Source: Cyanidiococcus yangmingshanensis (lineage: Eukaryota; Rhodophyta; Bangiophyceae; Cyanidiales; Cyanidiaceae). From it: DNA of 64,000 nt. Below the pieces are notes generated by a model. That model searched no databases and was not told the origin of the DNA. It worked only from the letters and a program-made list of their open reading frames with translations. Made by a program: the position numbers and the translations under genes. The stretch lies in the NCBI GenBank assembly GCA_013995675.1, contig VWRR01000003.1, forward strand, positions 1 through 64,000, read 5' to 3'. Shown piece after piece: positions 41,635-50,551 of the stretch (position 1 is its first letter; every line of letters begins with the position of its first letter).

Positions 41635-42193
41635 ATGTCGCGGCAAGCGCCCGTCGACGAGACGCTCGGGATGCATTTTTTTGCAGGACACGCGAGAGCG
41701 CGCGGCACCGATGGCATGGTGCCTCCGATCGATGCAGCGCGGTGCGCCGATGGGCGACTCGTCGAATGGATTCCGATGTTCTACTCCATGGGCGTATTGT
41801 TCCCGAACGTGATGATGCTCGAATTGGGGAAAGCGAATATGCATTCGGTGAGAGATCGTAATTATTATAAAGCTTTGATGCTCTTTTTTAGGTGAATAAG
41901 AATCGCGATTCCGTTGAGGCGCTGCCATCGTTACAAGGGGGCGTGCACGTATCTGAACGCTTGGCGTGGTGCGCCGGCCCTTGGCACGATGCAACACTGA
42001 TTTTCGAACCCTCTGGGCACTACTGAACGAAGCGTTTTCCGATAAACAGATCTGGGAACTCGGTCGCATCGTGAGCATTCATCGATCGCGCTTGAAGGGA
42101 AATAAATTACCGTGGCTGCTGCAGATGGATCACAGGCATGCACGGCCGGCCTTTCGTACGAGCAAACGACGCAAAGCGGCTGATTCCTCGTAA
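41635..42193 (+). CDS. Unknown protein, candidate intron-containing or split gene
   Basis: An ATG at 41635 opens GMHFFAGHARARGTDGMVPP and RLVEWIPMFYSMGVLFPNVM. Continuous reading stops at 41895. If 41848-41891 (GTGAGA ... CTTTTTTAG, 44 bases) is removed as an intron, the frame continues as NKNRDSVEALPSLQGGVHVS and ERLAWCAGPWHDATLIFEP before a stop near 41999. A further coding-like stretch in the next frame (FRTLWALLNEAFSDKQIWEL) ends at 42193. I cannot name the family. Head-to-head with the photolyase gene. Confidence 0.33.
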
Positions 42194-42471
42194 ACCGGCG
42201 CAGAAACAGGGCTCCAGTTCCCTGGGATACGACTCGGGGCAAACGCGCGATATGCTTGAGATCCATGACCATTCGATTCAGCTGAATATACGTGAGTCCA
42301 ATCCAACTGATTCGCCACGAGACATGATTTAGATATTGATCATCTGCGGGATCGAGAGAGTCGTTTGATCAGCGGCTACTCGAGCGAAAGTATTGACGAG
42401 AGCATCACAGAGGCTCCTGATGACGAGCCCGCTGGAACTGTCTATGGCCCAACACCAAAATGATAAACGTT

Positions 42472-45441
42472 TTACGCACTTGTGTTTGAGGGAGCTGCCG
42501 AAGAGGGCCCCGCCCCAGCGGTCGCTTGCTGGGCGGACTTTGCTTGCAAGCTCGCAAGATGTTGCTGGAGCACATCGAGTGCCTCCTCAACTTTCTCTTG
42601 AAGAGCTTCTGGTGATTCAATGAGGTGCAGTACCTCGGAGTTGTCCATTTCCAGAAGCATTCCAGTGATTTTCGGTGCCAGCTCACGTTTGCCCTCACGC
42701 ACCAGCTGTTGATAAACCAGTGGATATAGACGCTCTCCCAGCATTTGCTTTTGCTGCTTTGGATCTGCATTCGCGAGCATCTGCACTGTCAGCGGCTGGG
42801 TAGCACCAGAGCCCATCATCAATCCCCCTGGGCCCCCTGAGGGTGGCGCATTCGCACCACCGCCGCCGCCGCCTGCGCCACCCATCGATGACATTGCAAC
42901 GACACCGGCCATGCTCCCCGAGTTCGGTGTGCGCATAGCGCCGCCCATTTTGTACCCCATGTTCGAGTTCGCCATACCCATCGGCATCCCTCCGGCCATT
43001 GCGGGCATCGCCGCCATGGACATCGGGCCAGAGGTCGGGCCTGCGCGGCCGCCCATACGAGGCTGGCGCGGTCCAGGACGCCCCATGGAGTTGATTACCG
43101 TATTTGAGGCATTTGGCGCCACCACAGCGGTCATCAGACTGCCATCCGGGTTCGTCGGCCCAGTGACCCCGGCACCCGCCGCACCACCGCTGGCGTTATG
43201 GGTTCCCTGGCCTGCAGCGAGGGCACCCGCCATCTGCTGCTGGGAACCCGCCATAGGGTACGGCATTCGGCCTTGCATCATCATGGCAGCGCCTGGACCC
43301 GACACGGACATGCCAGCTGCATTCCCCGGCATTACACCAGCCATATTCGGCGAGGTCATATTCATACGCGGGACACCAGCAGCTCCCATTGCCATATTGG
43401 GCTGCATCGCCATAGCTCCGTAAGCTGGCGCCATCATGCCGCTGGCCATCGGCGGGACACCTCGGCCCATGGCCATCGGCATCTGCATCTGCATCGGATG
43501 AATTGCGTACGGGTAGGGAAAGCCAGAGGATGTCGGAGCACCAGCCCCGGGCATGTACATAGATGCAGCCACGCCGGGAGGCAGAAAGCTCATCTGAGCG
43601 CGCATCATTGCCGCGCGTTGGGCTTCGATCTGCGCTCGCCTCTGATCTCTGCGCTGGGCGAGTGCCACATAAATTGGCTTTTGGCCCACGATACGCTGAT
43701 TCATCTCGGTCACCGCCTTAATAGCTTCATCAGGGTGAGAGAAGGCTACAAAACCGAACCCTTTGGATGTGCCTTTCTCATCGCGCATGATGCGGAGCGA
43801 TGTGATCGTACCGAAACGAGAGAATTCCTCTCGGAGACGGTTCTCGTCCACATCTTCGGAGAGATTCTTCACAAACAAATTCACATCCTGCAACTTTTGC
43901 ATACGCTCGGCACGCGCTTGCTCTAACTGAACTCTCAGCATCGATTCGCGCTCGGCTTTCTTTTGTGCTCGGCCAACATAAAGCGGCTTGCCTTTGTATT
44001 CGGTCCCGTTGAGTGCCTCAACCGCGGCCGCCGCTTGCTCAGCGGTCTCGAAATTCACAAAAGCAAATCCACGAGGCCTGACGCGTTCGATCATCTCCAC
44101 ATGCTCGCGATGGTCCGCAGCCGAAGCGACCTCGCCTTCGCTGGGCGAACTCTGATCGGGAGGCCCTTCATGTTGCGTACCTCCCGTGCTCTTCATCTCT
44201 GATGTGTCGGACTCTGCCTTTTCGTCGGGACTTCCCTCCGCGTTGGACATGTGGTTTTCACTCTGTTGAGGCAGCCTCCGCTCTTGCACAGTCTCCGTGG
44301 GAATGAAAATCGAGGTAATTTTCCCAAAAGGCTCGAATATTTTCGTGATCTCCTCGGTTGTGCACGATGCCTCGTCCAGGTTTTTGACGTAAACGTTTGT
44401 GAACTTTGCTGAGAGCTCTCCGGAGGCCTCGCGATCGCGCCTTGGGCGAAACTCGCCGACGAAAACTTTCTGACCGTTCAGCAACATTCCATTCATCTTC
44501 GAAATAACGTAGCTCGCAACGCTCGGATCCTGGTAATGCACAAAGGCGTACCCGAGTGAGTTGCCCTTCTCGTCAGTTGCTAGTTTGCACGAAAGGACTT
44601 TGCCGAATGTGCTGAACGTATCGTAGAGCGCCTTGTTGTCGATACTCTTGTCCAGGTTTTTGATGAAAATGTTGCCCTCGGGGTTACGGCGTTGCGAAGG
44701 ATCGCTGCGCTTCCACATGATCCGAATAGGCTTGTTCTTCGTCAATGGACCTTCATAAAACTGCAGAACATCGAGTGCTCGCTCGGCATCTTCAGGGTTC
44801 TGAAAATTGACGTACGCATAGCCAAGCGAGCGCCTAGTCACGACATCACGGCATACGCGAACCGAAACCACCGGCCCGATCGAGGAGAATAACTCGAAAA
44901 GATTCTGCTCGACAACGTCCGGTTGTAAGTCACCCACATAGAGCGAGACATTAGGAAGTTCGCCAGTGCCACTCGAGGAGGGCGCTGCCGCCCCACTCGC
45001 AACAGCCGCCTGTGTGGTCGTGGCACCGTTCACTACCACGTTCGTTGGTGCCGCGCTTGAAGCATTAACGCCGCCAGGAACTGCGGATGCCGAAGCGATG
45101 GACGCACTGCCAGTTTTCGTTGACAAGTCCCCAGCAGAAACACTGCCGTTGCTACCAGCACCGGCGGACGAACCCGCAGCAGCAGGTTGTGCAGCAGCTG
45201 CCGCCACATAAAGTGCTCCCGCGGGACCCCCAGCTGTTACGCTTGCAGCTCCTGACTGTTGCGCAGCGCTAGCGTAACTCACAGGCGGTGTTCTGCGTCC
45301 CACAACATCAGCAAGCGTCGGCGCACTGGTAGTGCTGCTGGCAGGGCTCTGTTTCGACCCGCCACTGCTATTTATCGACAAATCTTTAATCATCGCCGAC
45401 AATCCAGTTGTATCCGCAGTAGATCCTTTCTCATCCTCCAT
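42472..45441 (-). CDS. PABPC: Cytoplasmic poly(A)-binding protein (4 RRM + MLLE)
   Basis: Binds mRNA poly(A) tails and promotes translation and stability. Four RRMs are visible: RRM1 near residue 161 (VSLYVGDLQPDVVEQNLFEL), RRM2 near 255 (NIFIKNLDKSI), RRM3 near 347 (NVYVKNLDEA) and RRM4 near 517 (VNLFVKNLSEDVD). A Met/Gly/Pro-rich linker follows, then the MLLE domain (about 880-960: QMLGERLYPLVYQQL, KITGMLLEMDNSEVLHLI) that binds PAM2 motifs. RRM3 is split by an acidic insertion of about 70 residues before its RNP1 (RGFAFVNF). I start at ATG 45441 (MEDEKGSTAD); an upstream in-frame ATG (45612) would put a Lys-rich run encoded by an A-rich leader into the protein, which looks like untranslated sequence. 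989 residues. Confidence 0.94.
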   Translation of the reverse strand: MEDEKGSTADTTGLSAMIKDLSINSSGGSKQSPASSTTSAPTLADVVGRRTPPVSYASAAQQSGAASVTAGGPAGALYVAAAAAQPAAAGSSAGAGSNGSVSAGDLSTKTGSASIASASAVPGGVNASSAAPTNVVVNGATTTQAAVASGAAAPSSSGTGELPNVSLYVGDLQPDVVEQNLFELFSSIGPVVSVRVCRDVVTRRSLGYAYVNFQNPEDAERALDVLQFYEGPLTKNKPIRIMWKRSDPSQRRNPEGNIFIKNLDKSIDNKALYDTFSTFGKVLSCKLATDEKGNSLGYAFVHYQDPSVASYVISKMNGMLLNGQKVFVGEFRPRRDREASGELSAKFTNVYVKNLDEASCTTEEITKIFEPFGKITSIFIPTETVQERRLPQQSENHMSNAEGSPDEKAESDTSEMKSTGGTQHEGPPDQSSPSEGEVASAADHREHVEMIERVRPRGFAFVNFETAEQAAAAVEALNGTEYKGKPLYVGRAQKKAERESMLRVQLEQARAERMQKLQDVNLFVKNLSEDVDENRLREEFSRFGTITSLRIMRDEKGTSKGFGFVAFSHPDEAIKAVTEMNQRIVGQKPIYVALAQRRDQRRAQIEAQRAAMMRAQMSFLPPGVAASMYMPGAGAPTSSGFPYPYAIHPMQMQMPMAMGRGVPPMASGMMAPAYGAMAMQPNMAMGAAGVPRMNMTSPNMAGVMPGNAAGMSVSGPGAAMMMQGRMPYPMAGSQQQMAGALAAGQGTHNASGGAAGAGVTGPTNPDGSLMTAVVAPNASNTVINSMGRPGPRQPRMGGRAGPTSGPMSMAAMPAMAGGMPMGMANSNMGYKMGGAMRTPNSGSMAGVVAMSSMGGAGGGGGGANAPPSGGPGGLMMGSGATQPLTVQMLANADPKQQKQMLGERLYPLVYQQLVREGKRELAPKITGMLLEMDNSEVLHLIESPEALQEKVEEALDVLQQHLASLQAKSAQQATAGAGPSSAAPSNTSA

Positions 45442-45480
45442 TTTTATAAAGTTTTTGATTTTTTTTCTCTTTTTTTTGTA
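45442..45480 (-). promoter_or_regulatory. A-rich leader directly before the PABP start codon
   Basis: On the coding strand the 39 bases before the ATG are mostly A, in runs of eight, eight, five and five (interrupted by G, TC and CTTT). Animal PABP mRNAs carry an A-rich 5' UTR element that PABP binds to repress its own translation; this has the same composition and place. Function here is inferred. Confidence 0.6.
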
Positions 45481-45481
45481 C

Positions 45482-46166
45482 TTCTGAGGCCCTGTTTCGT
45501 ATTTCGCCACGACCAACGTACCAACGGTGTAAACCGGCGGTGATGACGCGACGGCGCGGTGGCCAGGCTGCGGCGGGCGCAGTGCGCGCCGCCGAACGCC
45601 CCAGGTGGACATCGCCGAGCCCGCCGACGCCAACAGGGACAGCGTCGAATCAGTGGTTTGGGGTGGTTCCTGCGTCTAGCGTCTTGAAGGCAGGGGCGCT
45701 GTCGAAGGAGGCGTTGCGGGTCGCCTTGGTGCTTGGGCGAGCACAAAGAAGAAGCGCCGGGCAGCATCGATTTCAAGAGCATCCACGAAGCACTGTCGAG
45801 GGAGTGATGCTTCATCAAAAGCCCCAGCTTGTTCGGATCGCAGCCAAGCATCCGAGTTCAGCAGGATTTGCATCAGACTGAAAACCAGTTCCAAATGTAG
45901 ACGGCAGACATGCGTCTCCGCAGGATGCCTCTGGTGAAATGTCTGAGATTTCCTCGCGGGGACGACTCGGGGAACACGCCGCTTGAGTCGTGGCTAGGCA
46001 GCCCGTAAGATCTGTCCGCTTCATACAATTTGATACATATACGAATGATTATGTTCGTTTATGATAAGGATGTACAACATTGATCTGTTGCGCGGCGCGG
46101 TTTCGCGTCGATCGATCCTTGCCAGCTATATCGATATCAGCAAGGTTTGTACTCGAGTATTCAGCT
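45482..46166. other. Spacer between divergent PABP and eS10 genes
   Basis: GC-rich first half with overlapping spurious frames on both strands, AT-rich second half near eS10. Expected to contain both promoters and the PABP leader. Confidence 0.5.
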
Positions 46167-46700
46167 ATGCTGGTTTCAACACCAAATCGTCGCGACATTT
46201 ATGCTCGCCTATTCAGTGATGGGGTACTGGTTGCAAGAAAGGACTTTGCGGCACAGGAGCACCAGGAATTGCGACACATCAAGAACATCGAAGTGATCAA
46301 GACGTGTCAGTCGCTTCGTTCGCAGGGTTATGTGCGAGAGCAGTTCAGCTGGCAGCACTACTATTTTTTCCTTACGGATGAAGGCATCGAGTTTCTCAGA
46401 AGATGGTTGAATCTGCCCGCGGACGTTGTACCGAAAACTTTGCAGGCAAAAGCGGAGCCCCCGCGCGTCATTGGTGGTTTCCGCGGCGATCGGTCGGGTC
46501 CATATCGACGCCCTGGGGCACCTGGCGGCCGACCGTTTGGAGAGCGGAGAGCTCCAGGAGGCTTTCAGCCAGAGTTTCGTGGTCGCGGCGGTGGTGCTCG
46601 GAGCTTCGGTCGAGGAGGTGGCGGTCTAGGTGCACCAGGACGAGAAGTTTATAGGCCTCCGCGAATGGAACCTGCAGCCAGCAGTGCTGGAGCACCCTAA
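46167..46700 (+). CDS. RPS10: Ribosomal protein eS10 (40S)
   Basis: Small-subunit protein at the mRNA entry side of the cytosolic ribosome. It matches eS10 throughout: RRDIYARLFSDGVLVARKDF, QSLRSQGYVREQFSWQHYYF, FLTDEGIEFLRRWLNLPADV, followed by a Gly/Arg/Pro-rich tail (GGRPFGERRAPGGFQPEFRG) as in other eukaryotes. The open frame begins at a TTG; ATG 46167 gives MLVSTPNRRDIY, 177 residues (human 165). Single exon, intact. Confidence 0.95.
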   Translation: MLVSTPNRRDIYARLFSDGVLVARKDFAAQEHQELRHIKNIEVIKTCQSLRSQGYVREQFSWQHYYFFLTDEGIEFLRRWLNLPADVVPKTLQAKAEPPRVIGGFRGDRSGPYRRPGAPGGRPFGERRAPGGFQPEFRGRGGGARSFGRGGGGLGAPGREVYRPPRMEPAASSAGAP

Positions 46701-46961
46701 GGACTTGTTTTAGTCAACGACAGTTAGCAGTTTCGTAATGTGCGATGCTGTGATAGTGGCTTGTCTTCGTTCACGGTTGCACCCTCCAATTTTGGAAGAG
46801 GGAGATAGTTTTTGAGCGAACCTCCGGCGCAACACTTTTTGTCGATAGTGCCGAAGTTAGGGGCTGTCGAGTCGCACTTCACGTCGCACCTGCTGGGGTT
46901 AGAAAGTGCGCTCAAGTTGGGCACCACCCTGTTCCGGCCTGATCTGTGAAAATTTTCCAGT

Positions 46962-47498
46962 TTACGCTCGCACTGCGAGGAGCTGTGATGAAAATGGAGG
47001 CAAGCCTTCGCGCCATGTAGAAGCTGAGTCTATTTCTTGATCAGCACTTAGATAAATGACAAGTGTCACAGAGTCCTCTGATGATCTGGTCTCCAAGAAC
47101 ACAGTCGTAAACACGGTCACATCGAGACGATATTTGAGAAAAAACTCGGCCAAGATATACAAATCCGTGACGGCAAGTGACAGCGCTGGAAGCTTGGAAC
47201 GGCGTTGCTGCGATAGCTGCACAGAACGACGCCATCGCTTTGCAGAAATTCGGAGAGCTTTAGCTTCGAAATTGGACAAGACCCTGCCGAGCGCGTCGAA
47301 ACTTTTCAGAGAACAGTGCAAGTCGGACTCCAGCACAGCGATCGGAGGGCGCCGCGTCACCTTTTTCAGCGGAAACTGGAAACGCTTTCGCGTCGGGGGT
47401 CCTGGAGGAGGATTCCGATGCGTCGAGCATGTGAGCGCGCTTGGAGACTGCTTCAATTTAACATACGAGTGGGCTAACAGACCCTGCAGAAACCTCAA
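46962..47498 (-). CDS. Possible LisH / FOP-TON1-like N-terminal domain protein (weak)
   Basis: A 178-codon minus frame without its own ATG. One segment, LAVTDLYILAEFFLKYRLDV followed by TVFTTVFLETRSSE, resembles the LisH-type dimerisation motif of FOP/TON1 proteins (compare LVASLVAEFLQFFNLDFTLAVFQPET). A plus-strand ATG frame (47056-47562) overlaps it completely, so coding status is unsettled. The missing start could reflect another base error. Confidence 0.28.
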   Translation of the reverse strand: MRFLQGLLAHSYVKLKQSPSALTCSTHRNPPPGPPTRKRFQFPLKKVTRRPPIAVLESDLHCSLKSFDALGRVLSNFEAKALRISAKRWRRSVQLSQQRRSKLPALSLAVTDLYILAEFFLKYRLDVTVFTTVFLETRSSEDSVTLVIYLSADQEIDSASTWREGLPPFSSQLLAVRA

Positions 47499-48388
47499 AA
47501 TGCATTTGACGAAGACCGTTCAATCCCAGCGTCTTTTTCATTTGCTTCAGATTTTTTCTTAGATAAAATGATCTTTCAAACGAACATCACATTCAAGAAC
47601 GGCGACGGAACGTTCCACAAAACGGGGCTACCGAAACGAGTACTTATGCTTTTAGTCAACTCGCCAGCAGAGTGCATTCCAAATAGACCAGAGTCCCGCT
47701 TGAGCTCAGATGGGAAAGATTATGTGGCCACTCGAAGAAGCGACTCACGCGTATCTGATACTTTAATGCGAACCAGCAAAATCGAGCGAGTAGTTCAGTA
47801 CGTCAGCGAGGATCGATGCCCGCAATTATACTGGCCTATGTCGATATTCGTGGCGGGGATCTCGGCACCCGTCTCCCTCTGCACACCACCTCCCGACGCG
47901 GTCTACGCAGAACCGCTGCTTCCAACAAGGATCGGTGGCGAGCATCGGTTCCAGCGCTTCCGTTCACCAGCACCCGCCGGGGTTTCCACACAGGCCCCAT
48001 GAAGAGCGCCAGTCCCTCACAGCTCCGTCTCGGGGCATTCCGCTGAAGCACATACGCGATCCATCGGTGCAGTGCGGCGACTCGGCGAGAACAGGCACTG
48101 CACGCAGCGTGCAGGACCGTCCCAGTACCCGCGTCTGTCCATCACACCATACCGACGGGCCTGGTGGCTCACGTACGCCATCCGGTACCGACGAGGGCCG
48201 AATGCGCGTAACACGCAGTGCACGGGTGCGCGCATCACCACCGACGCGCCACGTATCGAGGGTGGACACGACTGCACTCGCCGACAGCACCGGGATTGGA
48301 CGCACTCTGAGGTGCAGCGCCGAGCGTCCGATGACGGCGCGCCTATCTACTGGGTACTCTATCCATTTGCGCAACGGACAATCAAACT
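47499..48388. other. No firm gene; GC-rich short frames
   Basis: A short ATG frame at 47816-48046 reads like a basic presequence (TSTRRGFHTGPM), and another frame after it is also open to about 48392. Neither has recognisable domains. Uncertain. Confidence 0.35.
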
Positions 48389-48751
48389 GTGACTCCCAGG
48401 AAAAGGATCTGCGAATGCAGCGCTCAATCTCATCGCTACGGATCCTGCAGCATCAGTGAAAAGTAAAGTATCTGCGAATATATTGCCCAATCTGATCGCT
48501 ATAGATATTGTGACTCCCAGGAAAAAGATCTGCGAATGCAGCGCTCAATCTGATCACTGCGGATCCTGCAGCATCAGTGAAAAGTAAAGTATCTGCGAAT
48601 ATATTGCCCAGTCTGATCGCTATAGATATTGTGACTCCCAGGAAAAGGATCTGCGAATGCAGCGCTCGATCTCATCGCTACGGATCCTGCAGCATCAGTG
48701 AAAAGTAAAGTATCTGCGAATATATTACCCGATCTGATCGCTACATATGCT
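48389..48751. repeat. Three tandem copies of a 121-bp repeat
   Basis: Copies begin at 48389, 48510 and 48631 (GTGACTCCCAGGAAAA); a degenerate fourth start is seen at 48752. Spacing is exactly 121 bp. Each unit is itself two related halves of about 60 bp, both containing ATCTGCGAAT and a CAATCTGATCGCTA-like core. Copies differ by only a few bases, so the array is recent. 121 is not a multiple of three; it is non-coding. Confidence 0.9.
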
Positions 48752-49008
48752 GTGACTTGAACTGCAAGCGCCGATACGTACGCTTCCATCCGTGATCCGG
48801 GGAACCAGCCGAGACAGACGCCACTGGCCTGCGCCATCGCGACGCGCACCTGGCGTGGCCGGCCAGACACCGAGGCGCTCATCGCCAACGGGACACCCCA
48901 AGGCCGTGTCCAGCGATCGCCGCGCTGAGGGGCCGGGCCAGCGCCTGCGCCTGCGCACGAGCGCGATGCTCTAGCTGGCCGCATTCGATGGCGCAGGTGG
49001 CGGTGCGG

Positions 49009-49037
49009 GCACGGCACGGCACGGCACGGCACGGCAC
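49009..49037. repeat. CGGCA pentanucleotide microsatellite
   Basis: About five to six perfect copies of CGGCA. Confidence 0.85.
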
Positions 49038-49683
49038 AGCGCCGGCGTCATTCACGTCCTCGAGGGCGTCTCTGCTCAGCGCCGTTCGATCCCGCCATCA
49101 GCGGCCGACGATGTGGCCACAGGGCGATCCGGCTGGCGCGGCGATACGCCCACGCGCGCATCGAGAGCGTTTCTTGAAGTGCATCATCGCGTGTGCCTCA
49201 TTGTAGACGCTCGTGCCCAGTGTCCAAGGACGAGCTCTCGACTGGGTTTGGTTCTGCGTGTCGGCGCTTTTGTGGTTATCGGAGATCACTAGAGCCCGAG
49301 AGCGACGGCTCTGCTTCCAGAGGGTACCTTTTGAGGGAGTGTCGGCCGCGCTGCTCGAGACGAGTTCAGGGTTCACTGAAGCGGCGGTGGCCCGGGGTGT
49401 GTGCTGGAGAGTCGCGTGTCGGCGAACGCGCCCCGCTTTCTTCTGATCGGCTGGCTTTTTTGTTTTTTGTTTTTTTGTGTGTGTGCGGAACTTGCCTCCG
49501 CCCCCTGAAGACTTTTTGCGTGAACGCGTTGGCGTTCCCGGCGACGCAACCTAGATCTCGGTCTGCTGCTCTGTTTCTTGACTGCAGGACGTTTGCTGGC
49601 AAACGTGAGCCAGGTCGTGACGACTCGGGTGACACAGCCTCTGTCGAGCGCGCCCTCAAACCGGTGCAGCGTCGATATTGAAC

Positions 49684-49722
49684 AAGCGTCAAACGAGCGT
49701 CAAACGAGCGTCAAACGAGCGT
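49684..49722. repeat. 11-bp tandem repeat AGCGTCAAACG
   Basis: Three full copies and one partial copy of an 11-bp unit. Confidence 0.85.
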
Positions 49723-50215
49723 CGAATTGGTGTGTGTCGAATAGGTGTCGAAGGAGAATCGTGCACAAGGCTCTCGGTGCGTCTCCCCAGCGTTGAGCAA
49801 ACGCAGGCCCGCGTGGATCTAGAACTGTGACCGGTGTTGAGTTGAGTTTGGTCTCGAAGCGAAACCCAAGTGTGCTGCCGTAGCGTAGACACTGGTGTGC
49901 AGAGACTGCCGCCCAGTCACTATTGTTCGGGAAGCCACAGTGCCGTCGATCCATTTTCGTGGCCGCAACAGAACTGACCGGTCAGCAAGCGCCTCTGGTC
50001 ACTAGGCCCTGTCGAATACGGGCGCGCGATCCTGTGCCGGTTGTCGTCGTCGAGCGCGGTCGCGAGCATTGAACGTTTTCGGATCTCTATACCTGTTCGC
50101 GTTTGCTATCGGGAGAGTGTGTGCACCACGAACCGAGTTCCGCCAGCATATCGCTGAGGCGAGATCTGGCAGGCGCTTTACATTTTGCTGTGAGACTGTT
50201 TTGTCGTTTCGTGTG

Positions 50216-50527
50216 TGATTTGGACAGTCTCTGACGTATCGTTTGGGCGCCACCGTAACCCATATCTCGTTTTCATTTGTACGTGTGTGTGCGTGAGTGT
50301 GATTTGGACTTCCGCTGACGTATCGTTTGGGCGCCACCCAAACCCATATCTCGTTTTCATTTGTGCGTGTGTGAGTGTGATTTGGACTTGCTCTGACGTA
50401 TCGCTGGGGCGCCACCCAAACCCATACATCCTTTTCATTTGTACGTGTGTGTGTGCGTGAGTGTGATTGGCACTTCCGCTGACGTATCGCTGGGGCGCCA
50501 CCCAAACCCATATCTCGTTTTCATCGC
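50216..50527. repeat. Four tandem 78-86 bp repeats, each with TGACGTAT, before the P450 gene
   Basis: Units begin at 50216, 50300, 50378 and 50464 with TGATTTGGAC-like sequence, continue with CTGACGTATCG, then GGGCGCCACC and CCCATATCTCGTTTTCAT, and end in a variable GTGTGT run. TGACGTAT occurs at 50232, 50316, 50394 and 50480; it matches the CRE/bZIP core TGACGT. The last copy ends about 25 bp before the P450 ATG, so the array is its promoter or leader. Confidence 0.9.
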
Positions 50528-50551
50528 CTCGATTGGGCTGCAGTGCTGATC

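Larger units (their letters stand above)
48752..50215. other. Gene-poor region with minisatellites
   Basis: No supported gene. Holds a pentamer tract (CGGCA, about 49009-49037) and an 11-bp repeat (AGCGTCAAACG, about 49684-49722), plus T-rich stretches near 49450-49480. Long overlapping frames on both strands are compositional. Confidence 0.5.

Noticed and set aside
45444-45851. Frames on both strands around the PABP leader, including an N-terminal extension of PABP
   Set aside because: The extension encodes a Lys-rich run from the A-rich leader, and the ATG at 45441 gives a normal PABP start.
50002-50511. Minus-strand frames with HTHTRTNEN repeats
   Set aside because: They are translations of the tandem promoter repeat, whose unit lengths (84, 78, 86) do not keep one frame.
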